From assembly GCF_004634195.1 (NCBI RefSeq), contig NZ_SKBP01000004.1, positions 62,001-126,000 on the forward strand: a stretch of 64,000 nt of DNA. Reading direction: 5' to 3'. Below the pieces are notes generated by a model. That model did not search any database. It had not been told where the DNA came from and saw nothing but the letters and a program-made list of their open reading frames with translations. The stretch is from Flavobacterium salilacus subsp. salilacus. GTDB lineage: Bacteria > Bacteroidota > Bacteroidia > Flavobacteriales > Flavobacteriaceae. The stretch's first letter is position 1, and every line of letters begins with the position of its first letter. The position numbers and the translations under genes are program-made. Below are positions 17,701 to 24,682 of the stretch, piece by piece.

Positions 17701-19653
17701 GAGCGTAGCAAATATCAGCGATATGGTATTGATAATATGTGTAGATTTCGAGGTATCGTCTATCTTTAAATTTGATACGATGTCAATCAGCATCTCCAAA
17801 TCGGCAGTAATTTTATTTACCTCATCCTGCAATTTTTTACCTTCGGCAACGGTGGTAATGTTTTCTATTTCGCCTTGCTTTTCGGCAACCCTTGCATGAT
17901 AGGGCTCTAACGCCTTTTCGTCCATAAGGAACTGCACGCAGTTTTGCGAAATATTTTCAGTCTGCTCTACAATTTCGGCTTCCAGCTCATTAATGAACTC
18001 AGGGTCAACATAGCGTACTTCGCGAAGGCTTATTACTTCGCCTCGCAGGGAACGCAATCCGGCAAGGTCGGCTACAAAAACGTCAATGTCATTAAGCGGC
18101 GAACTTTTTATTTGTATAAAAAGACTCTCTGCTTTCTGCCTTACCTCTTCGGTAATTTTCTTGGCATTTTGGCGCAGTTGCACCACCTTTTCAAACTCGT
18201 CTATAGCAGCATTTGCGGTGCTTTTTATCTCGGCAAGGGGCTTATTAAGCTCAAACGTTTCGGCATTCGCTATCCAGTAATACCCGTCCAGTATGTTTTG
18301 TGCCATACGGGTAAGGTCGGCATACAAACCGGTATAATCATCGTTTTTATTGAGCAGGGTAATTATTGCCTGGCTATCTGCCATCGCCTTTACAATATCT
18401 TTATTGCCTATTTTGTATATGTAACTGTCCTTGTGCTGCGAGGGCATCGTATCGCTTTTTACAAACGGTGTTTGCCATATTTGTACCAAGTGATTTTTGG
18501 TTGCCTCATCTTCTGCCCTAAAGTAGCACAACTCGCCATTTTTAAGAATGGTATAACCGTTGCACGCAATGGGTGTCATTACCTCGCGGGTAATCAGGTT
18601 GTACGACATCAGTACATACTGCCCGTAGGTTTCTTCATAAAAAACATACATAAAGTCTTCGCCGTTGGGCGAAGCGATACGCTCCTGAAACATCAGGTTT
18701 TGCAGGCTGTTTTCGAATATTTTATACTCGCCTGTTTGCAGGTAATACCCGTTAGAGAATATCAAGCCGTGATCGTCCGGCAATAATATTGCCGACGTTG
18801 CAAGGCTGTCTATCTTGCGGACTTCCTGTAATTTATGGTTGTATATGAAATAGCGTGGTTCTTCCTGAAACGGTTTTATACGCAGCGCAATAAGGTTGCC
18901 CAAATCGGCATACTGAAAGTTACCATCGTCCAGCGTTTGGTCGGGGTGGGTAACATCCTCATCATAAATACCTTTGCCTACGGTGGTGTTGTCCTCTATT
19001 TTTATGGTAAGCGTACCGCCTACGGTTTCTACAAATACTTTATCGAGTATGGAAACGTGCGGATGAAGTCCATATTTTTGCATTTCTCGGGTGGTTTCCT
19101 GCCAACGGAAATCGTGCTGACGCGGAAACTTATATTCGTGGTCGCTCCTGTTGTCTATATAGGTGAGTTGGTTGTCTTTTATCAGCCACTTGAATGTTTT
19201 TATATCCGAAATCCGGTCGCTGATTTGGAAAACCATGTGCAGGTAGTTGCCTGCAATAAAAAACTTGCGGAAACTGGTATCTCTGTAATATTTATAGAGG
19301 TTGAAAAAATCGGTTTGGAATGTTTCATCGCCTATAAAGTCGAGGTTTTCCTCACGGAAATCGCCGTTTTCATATACATAAACCGCAAAAACATCTTCTG
19401 CCTTAATATCGGTACGCAGCCCGAAGTGTACGTTATACCCCAGTATGCACCTGTCGTCTATCGATACAATATCGGCAGGGATGCAGTTGTTTTGGGTAAT
19501 AATCCTGTTATTGGCTATCAGTTTGGTTTCGATACTGCCAAATACTTCCTTCCGCGCGCCATTTAGTTTTTGCAGCCTGTCCAAAAGATCTTTCTTTTGG
19601 GTTTCCAAACGTGCCTGTATAATTTCATATGTACCGCCTTCCAGTGTACTCAT
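14800..19653 (-). CDS. Giant AAA ATPase, DUF3686 / 'DNA repair ATPase' family
   Basis: This 1617-residue protein is last in a leftward membrane-stress operon. The N-terminal third (about 1-460) is beta-rich and resembles the DUF3686 region of proteins named DNA repair ATPases, a label with little experimental basis. Residues about 480-860 are charged and helical, probably coiled coil. An AAA module near the C-terminus shows Walker A VSPPGYGKTTL (about 1255-1265), Walker B MLYLDDIQH (about 1318-1326) and a sensor phrase VIMAGNPYTETG. Its start overlaps the HNH gene stop by 4 bp (ATGA), so the two are translationally coupled. A role as a membrane-associated remodelling ATPase working with flotillin and PspA is inferred from context. 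Confidence 0.85.
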   Translation of the reverse strand: MSTLEGGTYEIIQARLETQKKDLLDRLQKLNGARKEVFGSIETKLIANNRIITQNNCIPADIVSIDDRCILGYNVHFGLRTDIKAEDVFAVYVYENGDFREENLDFIGDETFQTDFFNLYKYYRDTSFRKFFIAGNYLHMVFQISDRISDIKTFKWLIKDNQLTYIDNRSDHEYKFPRQHDFRWQETTREMQKYGLHPHVSILDKVFVETVGGTLTIKIEDNTTVGKGIYDEDVTHPDQTLDDGNFQYADLGNLIALRIKPFQEEPRYFIYNHKLQEVRKIDSLATSAILLPDDHGLIFSNGYYLQTGEYKIFENSLQNLMFQERIASPNGEDFMYVFYEETYGQYVLMSYNLITREVMTPIACNGYTILKNGELCYFRAEDEATKNHLVQIWQTPFVKSDTMPSQHKDSYIYKIGNKDIVKAMADSQAIITLLNKNDDYTGLYADLTRMAQNILDGYYWIANAETFELNKPLAEIKSTANAAIDEFEKVVQLRQNAKKITEEVRQKAESLFIQIKSSPLNDIDVFVADLAGLRSLRGEVISLREVRYVDPEFINELEAEIVEQTENISQNCVQFLMDEKALEPYHARVAEKQGEIENITTVAEGKKLQDEVNKITADLEMLIDIVSNLKIDDTSKSTHIINTISLIFATLNRVKADIKNKIASLGSKEAKADFAAQIKLIDQSIVNALDRATTPEKADELLNKISVQLEDLEARFADYEEFTGAIMEKREEVYSAFEAKKNALTEARNKKAIAIESASSRILKNVATKALTFNSVEEINGYFASDLMIAKLRDLVEQLIVLEDTGKAEAIETELKSAKEDALRKLKDKQDLYEDGENIIRLGNHKFAVNKQPLDLTIVYKDGNLNYHLTGTDFYQELKNETLLASKKYWSQELVSENEQIYRAAFLAYKIFRNNAPEQLYDMTDDALEALVAEETSKNYTEGYVKGVHDADAFKILKTLAAKHHNLGLLRYAPITRAFAQFFWYGQEEEARNRLNGKIKASGSVLKIFPNSKEFDYIVQELQQKLEAFLHNTAFGKGLDIDTAKAARYLFDELKNDDAFTLSHKAAQLAESFIKTLDNKGAAVTFRHNIDHAPDKESGVLLAAQWVASYLEETEQQQYAQYLYEITALLLYRHESAEKIVPIEPDEVITGLAGSHPTIEDGKYHFHYHEFIRIFGNYYDNEVPAFEKFRAERHRLTIELKEQLRLNEFMPKVLTSFVRNKLIDQVYLPLFGENLAKQLGSAGENRRTDRSGMLLLVSPPGYGKTTLMEYLANRLGLVFMKINGPAIGHDITSVDPSSATNAAAREELKKLNLALEMGNNVMLYLDDIQHCSPEFLQKFISLADGTRKIEGVYNGQPKTYDMKSKKFCVIMAGNPYTETGEKFSIPDMLANRADIYNLGDVIGNTSELFELSLIENALTSNPVLASLMAKNADDLYPMIQMAATGQRDGIELKGNHSKQEIETYLAVLDKVIKVRDVVLKANAAYIASAAMEDAYRTEPPFRLQGSYRDMNKLVAKIVAVMNDEEISTLLLSHYRNETQTLTSAAEANLLKYKEMTGQLSDTDTARWAAIKETFVKNNKLKGFGNRDDMAQMLSQVMEFTEHIEGIKEILRRGVERK

Positions 19654-20411
19654 TTTTTACTTTTGTTTTTCCCAAGAATTTCTTTAAGTTCTAAAATGCT
19701 TAACATTTCTTTTCGGGAGTGTATCATACTATGACAATTAGAACACAAGAGTGCAATATCACCAACCACAGTTTTATGATTAGATTCCATCTTATTTATA
19801 GGAATTGTATGATGTCCCTCTATGAAGTTTTTCCCTATTTCGCCATATTCTTTTTCAAAATCAAACTCACAGACTTCACAAAATACCTTACCATACTTAT
19901 TTATAAATAACTGTTTGGCTTCTCCTATTACTTTTGGATTTCTTTCTCTCCGCCTATGGATTCTCTCAACAAGACTTCCTTCTATAAATTCCTTGTCATT
20001 TATATCATGCTGCAAATTTTCATCGATGAAATAATCCCAAAATTTCCTTTGGACACCAAAACTTCCCCTTTCATTAGCTTTAAAACCTAAACTTTCACAA
20101 TATCTTTTATATTGCTCTTCTAATTTGTTATTTTGTAACGGTTGAGAATTTAATATAGAAATAATTGTTATATTAGTGATTCGTCCATCTTTATGGGCTT
20201 CAGTATGTTTCTTTAAACTATTGTTTAAATATCCTACAAAACGGCTCGGAACAAATCTCGTCTCATCATTAATTTTATACGCGATAAAACAAGTCCCTCT
20301 TTTGATTAAGGACGTAATCTTCTCTTTTTCATCTTCTTTACCTTCAACTAAATAATTCTCAAAGGTTTCAATATTATGGAGAATATCACTTTCTATTTCT
20401 ATTAATTTCAT
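19650..20411 (-). CDS. HNH endonuclease-domain protein embedded in the PspA-flotillin operon
   Basis: The 253-residue protein has an N-terminal region of about 175 residues with no recognised domain and a C-terminal HNH nuclease module (178-253). This shows a CEVC zinc knuckle, the catalytic pair in FIEGHHTIPI (His200-His201), DIALLCSNCHSMIH with the second knuckle, and a terminal basic tail. HNH domains cut DNA, often in restriction or mobile systems. ATG 20411 is preferred over a GTG at 20453 lying inside a hairpin. The gene is more AT-rich than the flanking operon genes, which suggests insertion. Its stop overlaps the ATPase start, so both are made together. Confidence 0.88.
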   Translation of the reverse strand: MKLIEIESDILHNIETFENYLVEGKEDEKEKITSLIKRGTCFIAYKINDETRFVPSRFVGYLNNSLKKHTEAHKDGRITNITIISILNSQPLQNNKLEEQYKRYCESLGFKANERGSFGVQRKFWDYFIDENLQHDINDKEFIEGSLVERIHRRRERNPKVIGEAKQLFINKYGKVFCEVCEFDFEKEYGEIGKNFIEGHHTIPINKMESNHKTVVGDIALLCSNCHSMIHSRKEMLSILELKEILGKNKSKK

Positions 20412-20430
20412 AATGTTTTTGGATAGGATA

Positions 20431-20460
20431 ACCCTCGGTATGCCAAAGCACACCGAAGGT
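20431..20460 (-). promoter_or_regulatory. Strong GC-rich hairpin before the HNH gene
   Basis: In the mRNA sense ACCTTCGGTGTGC pairs with GCATACCGAGGGT around a 4-base loop (11 of 13 positions complementary, the others G-U type). It lies between flotillin and HNH genes, 20 bp before the HNH ATG, with no T-run. It could set processing or relative expression of the downstream pair, or be a remnant of insertion. Confidence 0.5.
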
Positions 20461-20490
20461 ATTATTTAAAAAAATCAGATAAACTTGTAA

Positions 20491-22551
20491 TTATCCCAGC
20501 TTCCTGTTAGATAAGCCAAGGTTTTTAGCCATATCCATCAGGTTAGCAAACAAGCCTTGTTCTCCGTCGTCATTACTGCGTTTTTGCAGTTCCATAAGCA
20601 ATCCGGCTACGGTCAGGTTTTTAATATCTTCTGACGAGATGTTGTATTTATCGGCAAAGCCTTTTACACGATCTATCAGGTTTTCCTGCCCTTCGCTGCC
20701 ATCGCCTAAAATGGCATCTTTAATGTCGGTAATGTTCTCCGAGTGGTTTACCAGCCTGTCAAAGCCTTTGGCTCTTGTTATCTGGTTAACAATCTGGTCA
20801 AAGAACATGGTTTCGCCACCCACAATATCAATCTTAGCGGCTTTCAGGGCTTCGCCTATTACGGCAGCCTGAGCATCGGCAATATCTTTCTGGATGTTGA
20901 TGTGGGCAAGATCAACTTGTAACTCTTTGTTCAGTTTTAACTTGAACTCTTCGTGCTCTTTCCCTACACCGTCCAGTTTTTTCATGGCTTCGGCTTTTTC
21001 TTCTATACCGCTGGCTTCGGCAAGTGCTTTTTCTTTAATAACATTGGCTTCAGAAAGTCCAAACTCTCTCTCAGCCTCTGCTCTTGCTTTAAGACCGGCA
21101 GCTTCGGCAAGGGCTTTTTTCTCTATAATCACAGCATCTACAATACCCTGTCTTTCATTGGCATCGGCTTTGGCGTGCATTACCTGTGCTTCCGATAATC
21201 CGAGTGTGGCATCTTCTTTGGCTTTGGCTTCGGCAAGTATTTTACGGGCTTCGGCTTCTTTTTCGCTGGCAGCCATTCTTGCAGCAGCATCAATATTAAT
21301 TTCTTCGGCTTTTTGCTTCATGGCTTCTTTTTCAGCCTCAGCAGCTTTCAGTCGTTTGATGTATAACTCCTCACTTTGTTTTTCGGCAAGTGTTATTGCT
21401 ACTTTTTTCTCCCTGTCGGCGGTTTTAAATGCCTCAATATCTTTCATGTTCTCCTGCTCCTGCACCACGCCTTTTTCGAGCACTACCCTGTCGCGGATAA
21501 CATTTTGTATGTTTTTACGCTCTACCTCAACGGCTTTCTCTTTTTCTATCTGCGCCAGTGTTACAATACGCTCTCTTTCGGTTTGTTCTAACGCGCGGTC
21601 TTTTTCTACTCTTTCGGTTTCTACGGCAGCGGTACGCTCTTTGTTTTTAGCGGCTACTATTACCAGCCTGTCTTTGTTTTCCTCAGCAACCTGTACTTTC
21701 TCGGCAGTGCTGATGCGTGCTGTTTCCGATTTCAGTTTTTCTTCTTCGGCTACTTTTGCAATTTCAGCTTCTTCTCGCGATTTGATATTGGCTATTTCAC
21801 GTTTTTGTATTTCTTCTTTTTCGGCAAGCTGACGGTCGAGCGCCAATATTGCCTCGCGTGCCTCTACATCCTGCTTACGGATGGTTTTCTCCTCGTCCCT
21901 TCGGATAAGGTTCGATTTTATATTTTGGGCTGCGGTAAGCTCAGTAATTTTCTTGATACCTTCGGAGTCAAGTATATTATCTGATTTCAGGTGGCTTAAT
22001 GATGTTTGCTCTAAATCGTCAATAGCACAGTCGTCAAGAATATATCCGTTAAGGTCGGTACCGATAATTGAGATAATTTCTTCGCGGAACTCGCTGCGGG
22101 CTTCGTATAACTCGATAAAATCGAATTTTTTACCTACAGTTTTTAAGGCTTCAGAGAATTTAGCGTCAAACAGTTGCCTTAGTACATCAATTTCTGATGC
22201 TCTTTCGCAGCCGATGGTTTGTGCCACGTTAATAATATCGGCAGTAGATTTATTGATCTTAATAAAGAATGTTACTTTGATATCGGCACGGATGTTATCT
22301 TTACAGATGAGCCCGTTAACGCCTGTACGCTCTACATCGAGCTTTTTTACAGAGATGTCCATAATCTCCATTTTGTGCAGTACGGGTACTATAAGCCCGG
22401 CATTAAAAAATACTTTAGTACCACCGGCTCCTGTGCGCACAATAACCTTACCCTGTATGGTTTTTTTGTACATGGATATGAACCATACCGCAAGACCAAT
22501 GATTACAACAATAATGGCTATCATGGTAATAATGAGTGTGTCTCCTAACAT
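20491..22551 (-). CDS. Flotillin-like SPFH/band 7 membrane protein (YqiK type)
   Basis: This 686-residue protein starts with one membrane anchor (about residues 5-27, ITMIAIIVVIIGLAVWFI). A band 7/SPFH domain (about 35-200) follows, then a very long Ala/Glu/Lys-rich coiled coil (about 215-560) with repeated AEAEKEA-like words, and a C-terminal flotillin-type region with VVGGETMFFDQIV. Such proteins form large scaffolds at the inner membrane. Size and architecture fit YqiK/flotillin. A YqiJ-like NfeD protein gene lies directly upstream, a pairing also known from yqiJ-yqiK in E. coli, and PspA lies further up. Confidence 0.92.
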   Translation of the reverse strand: MLGDTLIITMIAIIVVIIGLAVWFISMYKKTIQGKVIVRTGAGGTKVFFNAGLIVPVLHKMEIMDISVKKLDVERTGVNGLICKDNIRADIKVTFFIKINKSTADIINVAQTIGCERASEIDVLRQLFDAKFSEALKTVGKKFDFIELYEARSEFREEIISIIGTDLNGYILDDCAIDDLEQTSLSHLKSDNILDSEGIKKITELTAAQNIKSNLIRRDEEKTIRKQDVEAREAILALDRQLAEKEEIQKREIANIKSREEAEIAKVAEEEKLKSETARISTAEKVQVAEENKDRLVIVAAKNKERTAAVETERVEKDRALEQTERERIVTLAQIEKEKAVEVERKNIQNVIRDRVVLEKGVVQEQENMKDIEAFKTADREKKVAITLAEKQSEELYIKRLKAAEAEKEAMKQKAEEINIDAAARMAASEKEAEARKILAEAKAKEDATLGLSEAQVMHAKADANERQGIVDAVIIEKKALAEAAGLKARAEAEREFGLSEANVIKEKALAEASGIEEKAEAMKKLDGVGKEHEEFKLKLNKELQVDLAHINIQKDIADAQAAVIGEALKAAKIDIVGGETMFFDQIVNQITRAKGFDRLVNHSENITDIKDAILGDGSEGQENLIDRVKGFADKYNISSEDIKNLTVAGLLMELQKRSNDDGEQGLFANLMDMAKNLGLSNRKLG

Positions 22552-22578
22552 TTTGTTTTAGTGTTTAAAATTGGTTGA

Positions 22579-22653
22579 TTAAAAAATTGATTGTATAATG
22601 GTTTCTATAAGCCCTATACAGGCTGTAATGATGGTTATAAAAACTGTTATCAT
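22579..22653 (-). CDS. Possible 24-residue single-span membrane peptide
   Basis: A small frame encodes MITVFITIITACIG followed by LIETIIQSIF, almost entirely hydrophobic with a lone Glu. It is long enough for one membrane span. It lies in the 137-bp gap between the YqiJ-like and flotillin genes, in the sense direction of the operon, with its stop 27 bp before the flotillin ATG. Without conservation data it could be chance in AT-rich DNA, but position and composition fit the small membrane peptides often found in stress operons. Confidence 0.35.
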   Translation of the reverse strand: MITVFITIITACIGLIETIIQSIF

Positions 22654-22688
22654 GGTTGTTGGATGTTTTATGATGTTGTTGTTGAATA

Positions 22689-23342
22689 CTAATAATCGAA
22701 TTTTTCAATGAGGTAGTATTTCCTGTCTTCGCTTTCTTTTACTATAACGGCTTGTTGTCCTGCCGCAATTGCTTCGTCGGTATTACTGCGGGCATATAGT
22801 TTTATGGGGTCGCCATTTACTATTAACTCTATCATTCCTGTTTTATCCCGGGTTACCGATGTAACCACACTACACCTGCGCCCCAAAAAATCTATAACGG
22901 GTTCGCCTTTATGGTTTACCTGTTTGTACAGGTATCTTAAGGGTTTGCTAAATAGTTTTACTACAAACAAACTCGCAATAAAGTTAGGAATCAGTAACAC
23001 GAAACCGAGTAACGTACTTTCTACCCCAAGGTAGTAGGAGATGTTGACTCCTAAGAACCACATACAGAAAAACAATATGGTAATGATGAACATTAACGGA
23101 AGTTCATCAAAATTAAAGTATTCCAGTATTTTCATAAAGCTGCTCCCTTCGGCTGCATGCTCGCTGTTAGAGAGGTCGCTGTCAAAATCGGCATCAATAT
23201 CTGCCGAATCAAAGTCGATACTAAAATTATCAGGGTCAAGTCCGGCTATTATAACCAACAGCCAGTAGATAACCATAATGATGGACATGATGGTGAAAAA
23301 GGCATTGACGGGCGAAAAAGAAATTTTAATTAATTCCTCCAT
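22689..23342 (-). CDS. YqiJ/NfeD-like membrane protein (DUF1449 type)
   Basis: The 217-residue protein has an N-terminal membrane helix (about 12-34), an acidic loop rich in Asp (SADIDADFDSDL), two further helices (about 80-125) and a C-terminal soluble domain (about 145-217) predicted to be an OB-like beta barrel, as in NfeD partners of flotillins. It probably forms a complex with the flotillin encoded next in the operon. PspA lies 15 bp upstream. Family assignment rests on layout and on the EPVIDFLGRRCSVVTSV segment at the start of the OB-like domain. Confidence 0.8.
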   Translation of the reverse strand: MEELIKISFSPVNAFFTIMSIIMVIYWLLVIIAGLDPDNFSIDFDSADIDADFDSDLSNSEHAAEGSSFMKILEYFNFDELPLMFIITILFFCMWFLGVNISYYLGVESTLLGFVLLIPNFIASLFVVKLFSKPLRYLYKQVNHKGEPVIDFLGRRCSVVTSVTRDKTGMIELIVNGDPIKLYARSNTDEAIAAGQQAVIVKESEDRKYYLIEKFDY

Positions 23343-23357
23343 TGTTTATAGTATATA

Positions 23358-24074
23358 TTATTCCGGTGTGCCACCGCTTATGCCCATTTGGGCTTTCAGC
23401 TTTTCGAGCTCGCTCATGGCTTTGGATTTTTTTACATCCACCGCCTTGTCTATCTCGGCATCTATCGATTTGGTTGAGTTAGCAATTTCGCCATAGGCTT
23501 CCGCCAAAGCTTCTTCCTGCAATACTTTTTCTTTCATGCGTTCTAAAAGCGATATCGTGCCGTTACTGTCTATTTTAGCCATTTGCTTGTTAAGGCTCTT
23601 GGTGGCATCGGCTACCTTAACGCGAGAGCGGAGTATTTTCAGTTCGTTCTCCCATTTATTAATGTTTTGTTTAATGGTATGTACATTGCCTTCCATCTGC
23701 AAAACATTCTGGTCAAACTTTTCCTTATCGCCCACTGCGCGCTGCTGGTGTGCCAGCGATTCTTCCTTTTTCACTAAGGCTTCGGTAGCCAGGCGGTCAG
23801 CATCTTCAGCTTCCATATCGCCTTTTTGTGCCTTCTTTAATATCAACATGGCTTTTTCGTTATAATCTTCTGCCTTGTTGCCATGTTCTTCTATTTCATT
23901 TTTGGCACGTATGCTCATGGCTTTTACCTGCGCCAGTGCTTCAAGGCTTTTATCAAGGTCTTCTTTCATATCCCTTATGCCCTGTTCAGTCATTTTTATA
24001 GGATCTTCTATACCGTCTATAGCGTGGTGCACTTCGGCTTGCCCAATCTTAAATAATCTTCTTAGAAATTTCAT
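23358..24074 (-). CDS. PspA/IM30 family protein
   Basis: This 238-residue protein is almost wholly coiled-coil helix, starting MKFLRRLFKIGQAEVHHAIDGIEDPIKMTEQ with the amphipathic N-terminal helix and the DP-x-K-x-x-x-Q pattern typical of PspA/IM30. Family members are ESCRT-III-like proteins that bind and stabilise stressed inner membranes. No pspF, pspB or pspC is nearby; the partners here are a YjfI-like protein 4 bp upstream and NfeD-like and flotillin proteins downstream. This variant operon resembles yjfI-yjfJ and yqiJ-yqiK gene sets of Gammaproteobacteria. Confidence 0.9.
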   Translation of the reverse strand: MKFLRRLFKIGQAEVHHAIDGIEDPIKMTEQGIRDMKEDLDKSLEALAQVKAMSIRAKNEIEEHGNKAEDYNEKAMLILKKAQKGDMEAEDADRLATEALVKKEESLAHQQRAVGDKEKFDQNVLQMEGNVHTIKQNINKWENELKILRSRVKVADATKSLNKQMAKIDSNGTISLLERMKEKVLQEEALAEAYGEIANSTKSIDAEIDKAVDVKKSKAMSELEKLKAQMGISGGTPE

Positions 24075-24078
24075 TTTT

Positions 24079-24474
24079 TTAATTTTTTGAAAAGTTAATA
24101 ATCTGTTCCGAATACTCGCTCAACAACAGGCTCAGCGAATTTAATGTTGCTCCAAACTCATTTTGGTCTAAATTTTCGAGCTGCAGCGAGTCTCTGAAAA
24201 TTACTTTTCTGCCTGTATCATCCAGCACAAAAGCCCCGTGAATAATGTCGCGGTTTTTTTGGAGCAATGCCTTAAATACCGGGTAGGCATCCGGCTTAAC
24301 TTCAAACAAATATTGTTCAAAAATAACAATAGGATATGCCACACAAATAATAAGGTTAACTATACCATCCTGCTCGCTGCTTACTATAAATACGCCATCT
24401 TTACTATTCTCGTATTTAACCTCAAGCTCGAGCTCGTTCAGGTAATTTTTAACCACTCCAAAATAGTCTTTCAT
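24079..24474 (-). CDS. YjfI-like protein (DUF2170 family), first gene of the operon
   Basis: The 131-residue soluble protein resembles the YjfI/DUF2170 family in length and pattern: an N-terminal helix and beta strands (EVKYENSKDGVFIVSSEQDG), the central phrase VFKALLQKNRDIIHGAFVLDD, and a C-terminal helix (SLSLLLSEYSEQIINF). YjfI genes precede a PspA paralogue in enterobacteria, the same order as here. The function is unknown, and the fold also recalls YbjN/chaperone-like proteins, the main alternative. It is transcribed leftward from the operator-covered promoter at 24627-24656. Confidence 0.65.
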   Translation of the reverse strand: MKDYFGVVKNYLNELELEVKYENSKDGVFIVSSEQDGIVNLIICVAYPIVIFEQYLFEVKPDAYPVFKALLQKNRDIIHGAFVLDDTGRKVIFRDSLQLENLDQNEFGATLNSLSLLLSEYSEQIINFSKN

Positions 24475-24603
24475 GTTACAGATATTAATAATTTTATAAA
24501 ACTCGCTTTTTTTTTGACGGCTTACAACTATTGCCTTATATATTTTTTAACAATAGGAGTTAAAATTTAAACCTTCAAAAACTCATTATATTAGCATTAT
24601 TAT

Positions 24604-24611
24604 TATCTTTG
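24604..24611 (+). promoter_or_regulatory. -7 box for the HTH/S24-like regulator gene
   Basis: TATCTTTG matches TAnnTTTG. Its last base is the first base of operator O1, and the regulator ATG lies 71 bp downstream. Confidence 0.6.
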
Positions 24612-24625
24612 CTAATATTGTTAGC
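24611..24625. promoter_or_regulatory. Operator O1 (GCTAA-N5-TTAGC)
   Basis: A perfect inverted repeat GCTAA-TATTG-TTAGC lies between two face-to-face -7 boxes (24604-24611 rightward, 24627-24634 leftward), so a protein bound here would block both start sites. Confidence 0.75.
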
Positions 24626-24626
24626 A

Positions 24627-24656
24627 CAAATTTAGAGAATAATTTTTAATTTGCAA
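24627..24656 (-). promoter_or_regulatory. Promoter of the YjfI-PspA-flotillin-HNH-ATPase operon
   Basis: On the minus strand a -33 TTG (24654-24656) and a -7 TAAATTTG (24627-24634) are separated by 19 bp, a full match to the Bacteroidota consensus. O2 covers the -33 and O1 abuts the -7 and start site. The predicted leader to the YjfI-like ATG is about 145 bases. Confidence 0.65.
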
Positions 24657-24667
24657 ATAATATTAGC
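24653..24667. promoter_or_regulatory. Operator O2 (GCAAA-N5-TTAGC)
   Basis: GCAAA-TAATA-TTAGC is O1 with one mismatch in the left half. It covers the leftward -33 box and ends 15 bp before the regulator ATG. Confidence 0.65.
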
Positions 24668-24682
24668 AAAATAATTTTACCC

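Noticed and set aside
18835..19566. A 243-codon frame opposite the start of the giant ATPase gene, and others such as 17944-18786 and 20894-21832
   Set aside because: They are antisense to long, well supported genes and their composition mirrors the codon bias of the real strand.
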